DNA from: Bacteroidales bacterium
Lineage (GTDB): Bacteria > Bacteroidota > Bacteroidia > Bacteroidales > Lentimicrobiaceae
Length of the DNA stretch: 64,000 nt
Assembly: GCA_016709025.1 (NCBI GenBank)
Contig: JADJEQ010000001.1
Location: forward strand, 62,001 to 126,000
Direction: 5' to 3'
A program made the position numbers and the translations under genes. Numbering within the stretch: the stretch's first letter is position 1; every line of letters starts with the position of its first letter. Of this stretch, positions 16,635 through 26,913 are shown one piece after another. The notes below the pieces were generated by a model. That model did no database searches and was not told the origin of the DNA. It saw only the letters and a program-made list of their open reading frames with translations.

Positions 16635-17099
16635 ATGGTTGATATCATTGGTGTACATGACTGTAAAGTTGATTCCAAAGGGCGCCTTATGCTTCCTTCG
16701 GCACTCAAAAGTCAGTTGGATGCCATTATTTCTGAGGGATTTATAATAAAGCGGAGCATTTTTCAGCCCTGTCTTGAGTTGTATCCAAAATCGGAATGGA
16801 ACAGGTCTGTCAGGGGTGTGAACAAGCTGAACCGGTTTATAAAAAAGAACAATGATTTTATCAGGGTATTTATGGCCGGTGTGCGGGAAGTTGAGCCGGA
16901 CAATACAGGCAGGCTGCTGATACCAAAAGACCTGGCATTATTCGCGTCAATCTCAAAAGATATTGTTCTTGCGTCAGCACTCAATATCATTGAAATATGG
17001 GATAAGGATAAATATGAAGCTTCGATTAAGGAGAGTCTTACCGACTTTTCTCAGCTGGCTGAAGATGTAATGGGACAAATCAACGAAACGGAAGAGTAA
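16635..17099 (+). CDS. mraZ: Transcriptional regulator MraZ
   Basis: The 154-residue protein has two AbrB-like half-domains, marked by DSKGRLMLP (about residues 13-21) and DNTGRLLIP (about 94-102). It is the first gene of the dcw cluster and should repress it through the three 10-bp repeats at 16568-16597. ATG at 16635 is chosen because translation from the earlier in-frame GTG (16578) would begin inside the operator and add 19 residues absent from the family. Confidence 0.95.
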   Translation: MVDIIGVHDCKVDSKGRLMLPSALKSQLDAIISEGFIIKRSIFQPCLELYPKSEWNRSVRGVNKLNRFIKKNNDFIRVFMAGVREVEPDNTGRLLIPKDLALFASISKDIVLASALNIIEIWDKDKYEASIKESLTDFSQLAEDVMGQINETEE

Positions 17100-17101
17100 A
17101 G

Positions 17102-18004
17102 ATGTATCACAACCCGGTGCTGTTAAAGGAGTGTATTGAGGGTTTGGCTATTAAGCCAGAAGGCATCTATGTGGATGTGACATTCGGCGGGGGTGGACAT
17201 TCTCAGGCCATCCTTAACCAACTGACTACCGGCAAACTACTTGCATTCGACCAGGATTCCGACGCCATGCAAAACCTGCCAAAAGACGACAGGTTTATTT
17301 TTATCAATCAGAATTTCAGGTACCTGATCAATTTCCTGAGGCTTTACAAATCTGTTCCTGTTGACGGAATTCTTGCAGACCTGGGAATATCATCGCATCA
17401 GATTGATATGGCAGATCGTGGATTCTCAACAAGGTTTGACGCAGAACTTGACCTCAGAATGGACCGTAAAGCCGGGCTTACCGCAAGACAGGTAGTTAAT
17501 CAATATTCACCTGATGAATTAAAAAGAATATTCGTTGAGTATGGAGAACTTAACCATTCTTACAGAATAGCCCAGCAAATTGCAACCGCCAGGGACACGT
17601 CAGAAATTACCACAACCACAAGGCTAAAAGAAGTACTGATGCCTTTGGCTGAAAGAGGACGTGAAAACAAATTCTTCGCCAGGGTATTTCAGGCATTGAG
17701 GATTGAAGTAAACGGAGAAATGGATGCACTAAAAGAGCTGTTGCTCCAGACAACCAAAGTAATTAAACCGGGTGGCAGGCTGGTGGTTATGTCGTACCAT
17801 TCGCTGGAAGACAGGCTGGTTAAAAACTTCACAAAGACAGGGAATCTTGAAGGGATTGAGAATAAAGACTTTTACGGAAACCTGATATCACCTTTCAAAC
17901 CTATCACCCGCAAGCCGATAGTCCCATCGGAACAGGAAATACAGATAAATGCCCGGGCCCGCAGTGCAAAACTCAGAATTGCAGAAAGGAAGTCCGATGA
18001 ATAA
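17102..18004 (+). CDS. rsmH: 16S rRNA (cytosine(1402)-N4)-methyltransferase RsmH
   Basis: The 300-residue protein has the RsmH/MraW SAM-binding site (VDVTFGGGGHS, about residues 22-32), the ILADLGISSHQ block and the C-terminal SYHSLEDRLVKN block. It N4-methylates C1402 in the ribosomal P site. It starts two bases after mraZ and overlaps the ftsL-like gene by eight bases. Confidence 0.96.
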   Translation: MYHNPVLLKECIEGLAIKPEGIYVDVTFGGGGHSQAILNQLTTGKLLAFDQDSDAMQNLPKDDRFIFINQNFRYLINFLRLYKSVPVDGILADLGISSHQIDMADRGFSTRFDAELDLRMDRKAGLTARQVVNQYSPDELKRIFVEYGELNHSYRIAQQIATARDTSEITTTTRLKEVLMPLAERGRENKFFARVFQALRIEVNGEMDALKELLLQTTKVIKPGGRLVVMSYHSLEDRLVKNFTKTGNLEGIENKDFYGNLISPFKPITRKPIVPSEQEIQINARARSAKLRIAERKSDE

Positions 18005-18413
18005 AGTGCGGAATACCATACACCCCAAAACCAGTGAAAAACCTACCCGGAAACGCAGGTTCAGGTCTTTCAGCATGCTGAACAGCAAGATGAACGTTGG
18101 CAGGTCGGTTTCCGGGTTTTTGGATGGAAAATTCTTTTCACGGGAGAATCTGTCAAAGCAGATCCCTTTCATCATCTACCTGACTTTTCTCGGTGTCCTT
18201 TACATAGCGAACTCATACAATGCCGAAAAAACAATCATTGAAATCGGGAAGACAAAAAAACAGATAGCGGAGCTAAGGTTTGAATATATCACTACCAAAT
18301 CTGACCTGATGTTTCACAGCAAACAGTCGGAAGTAGCTGTAAAGCTTGTCAATAGCGGAATTAAGGAATCACTGGTACCTCCTGTGAAGCTTTATACAAA
18401 ATCGGAAAATTAG
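17997..18413 (+). CDS. ftsL: FtsL-like cell division protein
   Basis: The 138-residue protein is a small single-pass membrane protein: a basic cytoplasmic N-terminus, one membrane span (about residues 59-75, IPFIIYLTFLGVLYIA) and a periplasmic coiled coil (about 80-120) that would pair with FtsB/DivIC-type partners. The FtsL assignment rests on this shape and on its place between rsmH and ftsI. The start at 17997, overlapping the rsmH stop region, is preferred over 17949, which would add 16 residues inside rsmH. Confidence 0.82.
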   Translation: MNKVRNTIHPKTSEKPTRKRRFRSFSMLNSKMNVGRSVSGFLDGKFFSRENLSKQIPFIIYLTFLGVLYIANSYNAEKTIIEIGKTKKQIAELRFEYITTKSDLMFHSKQSEVAVKLVNSGIKESLVPPVKLYTKSEN

Positions 18414-18414
18414 A

Positions 18415-20517
18415 ATGGACAGCAACAAAAGCGACATACTTAAAAAAGTGTACCTGGTATACCTGGCTATGGCTTTGCTGGGTATTGCCATTGTTGCCAA
18501 AGTTTTTTATATACAGGTTGTTGAGGGCGACAAGTGGCGCGAACAAGCCAAAAAACTGACCATCAGGTATGAGAAAATTGAAGCCATCAGGGGGAATATT
18601 CTTGCTTCGGATGGCAGCCTGATGGCCGCCTCGATCCCTGTTTTTGACCTCAGAATGGATGCCGGAAATACCCACTATAACGACGATTTTTTTTATGAGA
18701 ATGTTGATTCCCTGGCATACGCACTCTCTAACCTTTTTCAGGACAAAAGCAGACTTGAATACAAGCAATTGCTGGTAAAGGCCCGTAAGAACAACAACCG
18801 CTATTTATTGCTGAAACGGAATATAACTTATGTCCATCTTAAGAAAGTCAGAAAATTCCCCATATTCAGACTAGGCAAATTTAAAGGTGGGATTATAGCC
18901 GAAGCCCGCAACCGCAGGGAGCTTCCTTTCCGCTGGCTTGCATTCAGAACCATAGGTTGGGATAAAGAAGGCAATGAAAATGATATAGGACTGGAGGGTG
19001 CATACAGTAAAATTCTTGAGGGGGAAAGTGGCCGCAGACTGATGCAGCGCATCGGCAACGGAGCCTACAGGCCACTGAATGAAGAATCGGAGATTGAGCC
19101 GCAGAACGGACACGATATCCTGACATCCATCGATATTAACATTCAGGATGTTGCAGAAGATGCATTGATGAAACAATTGATTGCCAATGAAGCCGATCAT
19201 GGCTGTGCAGTATTGATGGAAGTGGAAACCGGATTTATTGTTGCCATTGCCAACCTGGGCAAAAATGCGAAGGGGGAATATGAGGAGAAATACAATTATG
19301 CCATCGGAGAGAGCTCTGAGCCTGGTTCTACCTTTAAACTTGCATCTCTCATTTCAGCACTCGACGAAGGGCTTGTTAAGCTTACTGACACCGTGGATAC
19401 TCAGGGTGGGGCTGTCAGGTATGCCAACCGCATTATGAAAGATTCACATGAAGGTGGCTATGGCAGAATCACCGTTCAGAGGGCTTTTGAAATGTCATCC
19501 AATGTGGGTATTTCGAAGGTGGTATACAAGGCATATCACGACAAGCCACAGCAATTTATCGACAAGTTGTATTCAATGCGACTGAACCAGAAACTGGGTC
19601 TCGATATTCCGGGAGAAGGAGCTCCTTCGATAAAGGACACAAAAGACCGGTATTGGTCGAAAGTTTCATTACCCTGGATGTCTGTTGGTTATGAAGTTGC
19701 CATCACTCCACTGCAAACCCTGGCTTTTTACAATGCGATTGCAAACAATGGCCGCATGGTTAAGCCCCAGTTCATCAAAGAAATCCATCAGACCGGAAAG
19801 ACAGTCCAGAAATTCGAACCGGTAATTCTGATCGAATCGATCGTAAAAAATCCTGAAACCCTGCCTTTGATCAGGAAAATGCTTGAAGGGGTTGTTGAAA
19901 AAGGAACCGCAACCAATCTGAAAAACCCGGTTTATAAAATTGCAGGAAAAACCGGCACAGCGCAGATTGCACAAAAAAATGCAGGGTACAATAAATCGAA
20001 TTACAAAGCCTCTTTCGTAGGTTACTTCCCTGCCGATAATCCAAAATACTCCTGCATTGTCGTAATTAATAACCCCCGTAAAGGAGTCTATTATGGAGGA
20101 TCAATAGCAGGGCCGGTATTTAAAGAGATTGCCGATAAGGTTTATGCAACCAGGCTTGATCAGAAAATTAAAACTAACGATAGCCTTCCGGGCAATCTCC
20201 CACTTTTCGCTTCAGGTTATTGCAAAGATCTGGAGACAATTTTCAAGGAAATAAATGTGCAATGGAAAGGCGATTTTAATCAATATGAATTTGCCACTCT
20301 GAGCAGTTCAGACAGCACCCGGAAGGTACAACCAAGGGAATCGGCAGAGATGCAGATACCTGATGTTACCGGCATGGGTGCACGCGATGCGGTTTATCTG
20401 CTCGAAACTGCGGGACTAAAAGTACAGATCAGGGGTAAAGGACAGGTTAAGCGGCAATCGCTGCCACCCGGTTCGAAAGCTAAAAGAGGAAGCAACTGCA
20501 TTATTGAATTGGGATAA
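18415..20517 (+). CDS. ftsI: Septal peptidoglycan transpeptidase FtsI (PBP3) with PASTA domain
   Basis: The 700-residue class B penicillin-binding protein has an N-terminal membrane anchor (about residues 14-34), a dimerisation domain and a transpeptidase domain. The active-site motifs are S305-T-F-K, S361-S-N and K512-T-G. A single PASTA domain closes the protein (about 640-700, beginning PDVTGMGARDAV), common in Bacteroidota FtsI. It cross-links septal peptidoglycan together with FtsW. It follows the ftsL-like gene by one base. Confidence 0.95.
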   Translation: MDSNKSDILKKVYLVYLAMALLGIAIVAKVFYIQVVEGDKWREQAKKLTIRYEKIEAIRGNILASDGSLMAASIPVFDLRMDAGNTHYNDDFFYENVDSLAYALSNLFQDKSRLEYKQLLVKARKNNNRYLLLKRNITYVHLKKVRKFPIFRLGKFKGGIIAEARNRRELPFRWLAFRTIGWDKEGNENDIGLEGAYSKILEGESGRRLMQRIGNGAYRPLNEESEIEPQNGHDILTSIDINIQDVAEDALMKQLIANEADHGCAVLMEVETGFIVAIANLGKNAKGEYEEKYNYAIGESSEPGSTFKLASLISALDEGLVKLTDTVDTQGGAVRYANRIMKDSHEGGYGRITVQRAFEMSSNVGISKVVYKAYHDKPQQFIDKLYSMRLNQKLGLDIPGEGAPSIKDTKDRYWSKVSLPWMSVGYEVAITPLQTLAFYNAIANNGRMVKPQFIKEIHQTGKTVQKFEPVILIESIVKNPETLPLIRKMLEGVVEKGTATNLKNPVYKIAGKTGTAQIAQKNAGYNKSNYKASFVGYFPADNPKYSCIVVINNPRKGVYYGGSIAGPVFKEIADKVYATRLDQKIKTNDSLPGNLPLFASGYCKDLETIFKEINVQWKGDFNQYEFATLSSSDSTRKVQPRESAEMQIPDVTGMGARDAVYLLETAGLKVQIRGKGQVKRQSLPPGSKAKRGSNCIIELG

Positions 20518-20528
20518 ACAAAACGGCA

Positions 20529-22005
20529 TTGAAAACACTACAGGACATATTATATAAATGCAGGATCAACCGGGTGGTGGGCAATACCGCAACCCCGGTG
20601 AGCGGCGTTGTGTTCGATTCACGTAAGATAACCGGTGGAAGTGTTTTTGTTGCAGTTAAAGGGACATTGACCGACGGGCATGAATATATCGGACAGGTAA
20701 CTCTTGCGGGTGCAAAAGCTGTCGTGTGCGAGCGCATACCTGGTGAAATCCATCCCGGGGTGTGTTATGTCGAAGTTCCGGATAGCAGTGAAGCCCTTGG
20801 CATTATCGCTTCTAATTATTACGATAATCCTTCCGCTTCCCTTACACTGGTAGGAATTACAGGCACCAATGGTAAAACTACCATCGCCACCCTGCTTTAC
20901 AAACTCTTTCTGAAGCTCGGATACAAAGCAGGTCTTCTCTCCACCGTCAGGAACATGGTTAACCTGACTGAAATTCCTTCAACCCATACAACACCCGATG
21001 CCGTGGAGCTGAACAGGCTTTTACATGCCATGGTAGACGATGGTTGCGATTACTGCTTTATGGAAGTCAGTTCACATTCCATAGTGCAGAACAGAATAGC
21101 CGGGCTCGCTTTCAAAGGCGCGGTTTTTACCAATCTTACCCACGATCACCTCGACTTCCACAAAACATTTAATGCTTACCTGGCTGCCAAAAAAAGGCTG
21201 TTCGACACCCTGCCAACAGGTGCATTTGCCATCGTTAACACCGATGACCGCAATGGAAAGGTAATGGTACAGAATTCAAAAGCCAATATCAAAACACTCG
21301 TCTTAAAAAGCCAGGCCGACTTTCATTGCAGAATCATTGAAAACCACTTCGAGGGTCTGCTGCTTAAGATTAACGGGAAAGAAGTATGGTGCAGGCTGGT
21401 TGGCACTTTCAATGCCTATAACCTGCTGAGTATCTATGCTACTGCCATCATGCTGGGTATTAAGGAAGAAGATAGCCTTACAGCCATGAGCCAGCTTGAA
21501 GCAGTTGACGGCAGGTTCGAATACTTTATTTCACCTGATGGAATTGTCGGAATCGTTGATTACGCGCATACACCTGATGCTTTGCTGAATGTTATCGGAA
21601 CCATCAACAACATAAGAGAAGGCCATGGAAAACTGATCACTGTGGCTGGTGCCGGTGGTGACCGAGACAGGTCGAAAAAGACCGGAAATGGCTTCCATCG
21701 CCACCGAAAACAGCAATCTTACCATTCTCACCTCCGACAATCCGAGAAGCGAGAATCCGGAAGATATCCTGAAAGAAATGAGTGCCGGGGTAGCCATCGA
21801 CCGCAAAAAGTACTGCCTGGTTATCACCGACCGGAAGGAGGCCATCCGAACCGCATGCACTATGGCTCAGAAGGGCGATATAGTGCTGATCGCCGGCAAA
21901 GGACATGAAACATACCAGGAGATCAAAGGTGTTAAACATCATTTTGACGACAGGGAAATTCTTAAGGAATGCCTGAATATTAAAAGTTCAGAAAAAGGGA
22001 AATAA
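20529..22005 (+). CDS. murE: UDP-MurNAc-tripeptide synthetase MurE, frameshifted
   Basis: The sequence encodes a normal-length MurE of about 490 residues, split between two frames. The first frame (20529 to about 21679) has the ATP site GTNGKTT; the second (to 22005) has the substrate motif DNPRSENPEDIL. The frame changes in an A5 run (21675-21679): with four A it reads GDRDRSKRPEMASIATE, as in the family. The DNPR motif marks enzymes that add meso-diaminopimelate, so the wall is predicted to be of the mDAP type. MurE is essential in most bacteria and no second copy is in the window, so a sequencing error is likely. Translation probably starts at TTG 20529. Confidence 0.88.
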
Positions 22006-22017
22006 AACCAGGAAAAT

Positions 22018-23271
22018 ATGCTGTACTATCTATTTGATTTTCTTGACAAATCCTATGATTTTCCGGGGGCGGGCATGTTCCACTATATCTCTTTCAGAGC
22101 AGCCCTGGCGGTTATTACCTCCCTTACCATTTCATTGTTGTTCGGCAAATCACTCATCAATTACCTCAGACAAAAACAGGTTGGTGAAACCGTGCGCGAC
22201 CTGGGCCTTGAAGGACAAAAAGAGAAGCAAGGTACACCCACCATGGGAGGTCTCATTATTCTGGGAGCAATTGTAATCCCAACCCTCCTTTTCGCCAAAC
22301 TGAACAACATCTATATTATCCTGATCCTGGTAACCACCATCTGGCTTGGGTTTATTGGTTTTCTCGACGACTACATCAAAGTCTTCCGCCATGATAAAAA
22401 AGGACTGGCAGGTAAATTTAAAATTTTAGGGCAGATTATCATCGGGATCATTGTCGGTTTCACGCTCTATTTTCACGATGGGGTGGTGATCAGGGAAAAA
22501 ATTGCGCAAACCAGTTCCAGATCTGTGACCGCATTGAGTGAGTTCGAAAGTATTTCAGATCATGGTAAGAAATTCTCACGGGTTACAAAAAAATCGACCA
22601 AAACGACCATCCCGTTTGTCAAAAACAATGAATTTGACTATGCTATATTGTTAAAGCCATTTGGCGAAAAAGCCATGAGTTATGCCTGGCTGATCTTTGT
22701 TCCGGTAGTAATACTTATAATCACTGCTGTTTCAAACGGAGCCAATCTAACTGATGGCATCGACGGGCTAGCCACAGGAACATCGGCTATTATCGGCGTT
22801 ACCCTGGGCATTCTGGCCTGGGTATCGGGCAATATTGTCTTTGCCGATTACCTCAACATCATGTACCTGCCCAATACCGGAGAGCTCACCATTTTTGTGA
22901 GCGCATTTGTGGGAGCCTGTACAGGGTTTCTGTGGTACAACACTTACCCGGCCCAGGTTTTTATGGGTGATACCGGTTCCCTGGCGCTCGGAGGAGTTAT
23001 TGCTGTGCTGGCTATTATGATCCGCAAGGAATTGCTGATTCCTATCCTTTGCGGGATTTTCCTGGCCGAGAACCTATCGGTAGTATTACAGGTAGCCTAT
23101 TTTAAAAGAACCAAACGGAAATACGGGGAGGGACGGAGGATTTTTCTGATGTCTCCGCTTCATCACCACTTTCAGAAGCAGGGCTATTCGGAGCCTAAAA
23201 TTGTACAACGCTTTTTTATTGTAGGGATTATGCTGGCAGTTGCCACCATTATAACATTGAAGATCAGGTAA
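22018..23271 (+). CDS. mraY: Phospho-MurNAc-pentapeptide transferase MraY
   Basis: The 417-residue polytopic membrane enzyme has about ten hydrophobic segments. Family signatures are present: FLDDYIKVFRHDKKGLAGKFK with the DD pair near residue 120, NLTDGIDGLA near residue 243, and a final block with the His-rich MSPLHHHFQ. It makes lipid I at the inner membrane. A cytoplasmic loop of about 60 residues (about 160-215) is the usual insertion in Bacteroidota MraY. Confidence 0.96.
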   Translation: MLYYLFDFLDKSYDFPGAGMFHYISFRAALAVITSLTISLLFGKSLINYLRQKQVGETVRDLGLEGQKEKQGTPTMGGLIILGAIVIPTLLFAKLNNIYIILILVTTIWLGFIGFLDDYIKVFRHDKKGLAGKFKILGQIIIGIIVGFTLYFHDGVVIREKIAQTSSRSVTALSEFESISDHGKKFSRVTKKSTKTTIPFVKNNEFDYAILLKPFGEKAMSYAWLIFVPVVILIITAVSNGANLTDGIDGLATGTSAIIGVTLGILAWVSGNIVFADYLNIMYLPNTGELTIFVSAFVGACTGFLWYNTYPAQVFMGDTGSLALGGVIAVLAIMIRKELLIPILCGIFLAENLSVVLQVAYFKRTKRKYGEGRRIFLMSPLHHHFQKQGYSEPKIVQRFFIVGIMLAVATIITLKIR

Positions 23272-23272
23272 G

Positions 23273-24616
23273 ATGCGATTAAACCCCAGAGTAGTGATCT
23301 TAGGCGCCGGCGAAAGTGGAGTCGGCGCCGCACTACTTGCCCAAAGCAAGGGCATCGGTGTGTTTGTATCCGACAGTGGGAAAATCAGGAGCGATTACCG
23401 GGAGTGCCTGGTATCATCAGGAATTGAATTTGAAGAAGGAAAACACAGTGTAGAACAAATTCTTGAAGCCGGTGAGATTATAAAAAGCCCCGGCATACCC
23501 GAATCGGCATCCATCATTGTGTCGGCCAGAGAGAAGGGGATTAAGGTAATCGGTGAAATAGAATTCGCTTCAAGATACACCAATGCAACCAAAATATGCA
23601 TTACCGGTAGCAATGGCAAAACCACTACAACGATGTTAACCTGGCATATGCTAAAATCAGCCGGCCTGAATGTGGGTCTGGCAGGCAACGTCGGAAAAAG
23701 CTTCGCCTGGCAGCTGGCAGAAAAGGACCACGATTATTTCGTAATTGAATTAAGCAGTTTTCAACTGGATGGCATGTTCGATTTCAAGGCAGAAATCGGT
23801 GTCCTGCTCAACATCACCCCAGATCATCTTGACCGCTACGACCACAGCTTTGAAAAATATGCAGAATCGAAAATGCGAATACTCAGAAATCAGACTGAAA
23901 GAGATTCAATCATCTGGTGCAGCGATGATGAAACCATTTCCAGGCTTATGCAAAACAGGGAACTAAAACAACAGAGCTATCAGATCAGTATAAAAAACAA
24001 AATTGAAAATGGCGCTTACGCAGACAACCAAAAAATTGTATTCAATCTAAAAGGGGGAAATTTCGATATGACTTTAGAAGAACTTGCATTACAGGGAAAA
24101 CACAATGTCTATAATTCAATGGCAGCAGGCATTTCATCCAGGCTGATTGATCTTCGCAAGGAAACCATTAAAGAGTGCCTTGCCGATTTTCAGAATGTGG
24201 AACACAGGCTTGAATTTGTTGCCAATATTCATGGCATCGAGTTCATCAACGACTCAAAAGCAACAAACATTAACTCAGTCTGGTACGCGCTTGAAAGCCT
24301 GAATAAGAATATAATCTGGATTGCAGGTGGAATCGACAAAGGGAACGACTATACCAAGCTTTTTGAGCTTGTGAAACAAAAAGTAAAAGCCATTATCTGT
24401 CTTGGAATAGATAACGAGAAACTTATAGATGCTTTCAAGGATAAGGTAAGCTACATTTCAGAAACTTCTTCAGTTGAAGAAGCTGTTGAACTGGCGTATT
24501 ATCTGGGGCGAAAAGGGGATGTAGTCTTACTTTCTCCCGCTTGTGCCAGTTTCGATCTGTTTGAAAACTTTGAAGAGCGCGGCAGTAAGTTCAAAGCAGC
24601 AGTCAATGCTCTGTAA
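23273..24616 (+). CDS. murD: UDP-MurNAc-L-alanine:D-glutamate ligase MurD
   Basis: The 447-residue Mur ligase has an N-terminal UDP-binding domain (VVILGAGESGVGAALLA), the ATP site GSNGKTTTTML (about residues 114-124) and the C-terminal domain ending LSPACASFDLFENFEERG, a MurD signature. It adds D-glutamate to UDP-MurNAc-Ala. It starts one base after mraY. Confidence 0.96.
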   Translation: MRLNPRVVILGAGESGVGAALLAQSKGIGVFVSDSGKIRSDYRECLVSSGIEFEEGKHSVEQILEAGEIIKSPGIPESASIIVSAREKGIKVIGEIEFASRYTNATKICITGSNGKTTTTMLTWHMLKSAGLNVGLAGNVGKSFAWQLAEKDHDYFVIELSSFQLDGMFDFKAEIGVLLNITPDHLDRYDHSFEKYAESKMRILRNQTERDSIIWCSDDETISRLMQNRELKQQSYQISIKNKIENGAYADNQKIVFNLKGGNFDMTLEELALQGKHNVYNSMAAGISSRLIDLRKETIKECLADFQNVEHRLEFVANIHGIEFINDSKATNINSVWYALESLNKNIIWIAGGIDKGNDYTKLFELVKQKVKAIICLGIDNEKLIDAFKDKVSYISETSSVEEAVELAYYLGRKGDVVLLSPACASFDLFENFEERGSKFKAAVNAL

Positions 24617-24629
24617 ATAAACAACGACA

Positions 24630-25802
24630 ATGAAGGCAATCCTGAACAATATAAAAGGCGACAAGGTAATATGGGCAGTGGTGCTTATATTATCTGTGTT
24701 TTCGATTCTGGCAGTTTATAGTTCAACAGGCACATTAGCTTACAGAAAACATTCAGGAAACACTGAGTATTACCTTTTAAAACATCTGAGTATCCTTTTG
24801 TTGGGCTTTGTTCTGATGTACATAGCCCATCAGGTGCCTTACAAGTACTATGCACGAATTTCACAGCTTGCCCTGTATGCCTCAATCCCCCTTCTGGCCT
24901 ACACCCTGTTTTTCGGAACTAACTTTAACGAAGCAAGCCGGTGGTATACCCTTCCGATCATCAATATGACTTTTCAGCCATCAGATTTTGCCAAACTGGC
25001 TTTGATCATGTTTGTGGCAAGGTTGCTCGCCAAAAAGCAGGATGAAATTGAGGATTTTAAAAAGGGATTTGTTTCAATTATGATACCGGTGGTAATCATT
25101 ACCCTTTTAATCCTTCCGGCCAATTTCTCTACAGCTGCCCTGATATTTACCACCTGCCTTGTACTGATGTTTGTCGGAAGGGTGAGATTCCGCTACATCG
25201 CCATGTTGGTTGGTGTAGGGGTCTTCAGCGTTGCATTGCTGGTAACTATTACCATTAATTCGCCCAGGTTGGGAGGCCGTATTGGCACCTGGCAAAATCG
25301 CATCGAAAATTTCAGGAGTGATGACAGTGAGGCCAATTTCCAGGTTGAACAGGCCAAAATCGCCATCGCAACCGGCGGAATTACCGGAAAAATGCCTGGA
25401 AATTCAACCCAGAAGAATTTTCTTCCCCACCCCTACTCCGACTTTATTTTTGCCATTATCATCGAGGAATATGGTATCATCGGGGGAGGATTCGTGGTAT
25501 TTCTTTACCTCATTCTTTTTTACAGGGCAGTAAAAATTGTCATTAAAAGCCCAAGAAATTTCCCGGCATTCCTGACTTTCGGAGTTTCATTCAGCCTGGT
25601 ATTTCAGGCGATGGTAAATATGATGGTTGCTGTGAATATTCTACCGGTTACCGGACAAACGCTCCCTTTGATCAGCATGGGAGGAACGTCCATCTGGTTT
25701 ACCAGCATTGCCATCGGGATTATCCTCAGCGTGAGCCGCGAGATTGAAGCTACCCAGGAAACCGAAACCACTCCAAAAAATGCAGAACATGTCATCGCCT
25801 GA
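24630..25802 (+). CDS. ftsW: Septal peptidoglycan glycosyltransferase FtsW
   Basis: The 390-residue SEDS-family membrane protein has about ten hydrophobic segments, a large extracellular loop with the PHPYSDFIFAIIIEEYG block and the final GGTSIWFTSIAIGIILSVSR segment. Its place between murD and murG marks it as FtsW rather than RodA. It polymerises septal glycan together with FtsI. Confidence 0.94.
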   Translation: MKAILNNIKGDKVIWAVVLILSVFSILAVYSSTGTLAYRKHSGNTEYYLLKHLSILLLGFVLMYIAHQVPYKYYARISQLALYASIPLLAYTLFFGTNFNEASRWYTLPIINMTFQPSDFAKLALIMFVARLLAKKQDEIEDFKKGFVSIMIPVVIITLLILPANFSTAALIFTTCLVLMFVGRVRFRYIAMLVGVGVFSVALLVTITINSPRLGGRIGTWQNRIENFRSDDSEANFQVEQAKIAIATGGITGKMPGNSTQKNFLPHPYSDFIFAIIIEEYGIIGGGFVVFLYLILFYRAVKIVIKSPRNFPAFLTFGVSFSLVFQAMVNMMVAVNILPVTGQTLPLISMGGTSIWFTSIAIGIILSVSREIEATQETETTPKNAEHVIA

Positions 25803-26910
25803 AGTCAGGATCATTATCAGTGGAGGTGGAACCGGGGGACATATTTTCCCGGCCATTGCCATTGCCGATGCCATTATGCAGGCTGAACCTGGTGCAAAAA
25901 TCCTGTTTATCGGAGCTGAAGGACGGATGGAAATGGAGAAAGTGCCGGCTGCAGGTTACGAAATTGAAGGACTGTGGATCAGTGGCTTACAAAGGAGTTT
26001 TACAATTAAAAATTTATTGATTCCTTTAAAGATTATTCACAGCAGCGTGAAAGCCAGAAGCATCATAAGGAAATTCAGACCTGATGCAGCTGTCGGCGTG
26101 GGAGGATATGCAAGCGGGCCCACCATCAGTGCGGCAGCGGCTATGGGAATTCCTACCATTCTGCAGGAGCAAAATTCCTATCCCGGTATTACCAACAAAA
26201 TGCTTGCTCCGAAAGCCAAAAAAATCTGCGTGGCTTACAGTGGAATGGAAAAATACTTCCCGGCAGGAAAAATCATTGTGACAGGCAATCCGGTAAGGAA
26301 GGACATAACCAGCCAAAAGGATCTGCGTGAAGAAGCTATTCGATTCTTCAACCTCGATGCATCAAAGCCTGTGGTACTGGCAGTGGGTGGAAGCCTGGGT
26401 GCCCGTACTATCAACAAAAGCATGCATAACGGCCTTGAAGCATTTTCGGATAACAGCATTCAACTCATCTGGCAAACAGGGAAGTTTTATTCTGCGATGG
26501 CTGAGGAAGCAGTGTTACCTTTTAAAGAAAAAGGCATCAGGCAAACAACCTTTATTTCGAGAATGGATCTTGCCTATGCCGCTGCCGACGTGGTGATCAG
26601 CCGTGCCGGGGCAATCGCCATTTCCGAACTTTGCATTACCGGAAAACCCTGTATCCTGGTTCCTTCGCCGAATGTGGCCGAAGACCATCAGACCAAAAAC
26701 GCCATGGCGCTGGTTTCCAGGCAGGCAGCAATTCTGGTCAGTGATGCAGATGCTCCAAAGAACCTTATTAATGAAACAATTTTGTTGATTAACGATACAA
26801 AGAGAATGCAGTTGTTGGGCAACAACATCGCCAGGCTGGCACAACATGAATCGGCACAACGGATAGCAGGAATTATTCTCGAATGCGTAAAAGCTTATAA
26901 AAACAGATAA
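25789..26910 (+). CDS. murG: UDP-GlcNAc:lipid I N-acetylglucosaminyltransferase MurG
   Basis: The 373-residue GT-B glycosyltransferase has the N-terminal glycine loop GGGTGGHIFPA, the second loop GGSLGARTIN and the C-terminal SRAGAIAISEL and PSPNVAEDHQTKNA donor site. It converts lipid I to lipid II on the cytoplasmic face. ATG at 25789 or 25780 gives a family-like N-terminus; both lie inside the end of ftsW, so the genes overlap by 14-23 bases. Confidence 0.95.
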   Translation: MSSPEVRIIISGGGTGGHIFPAIAIADAIMQAEPGAKILFIGAEGRMEMEKVPAAGYEIEGLWISGLQRSFTIKNLLIPLKIIHSSVKARSIIRKFRPDAAVGVGGYASGPTISAAAAMGIPTILQEQNSYPGITNKMLAPKAKKICVAYSGMEKYFPAGKIIVTGNPVRKDITSQKDLREEAIRFFNLDASKPVVLAVGGSLGARTINKSMHNGLEAFSDNSIQLIWQTGKFYSAMAEEAVLPFKEKGIRQTTFISRMDLAYAAADVVISRAGAIAISELCITGKPCILVPSPNVAEDHQTKNAMALVSRQAAILVSDADAPKNLINETILLINDTKRMQLLGNNIARLAQHESAQRIAGIILECVKAYKNR

Positions 26911-26913
26911 AAG

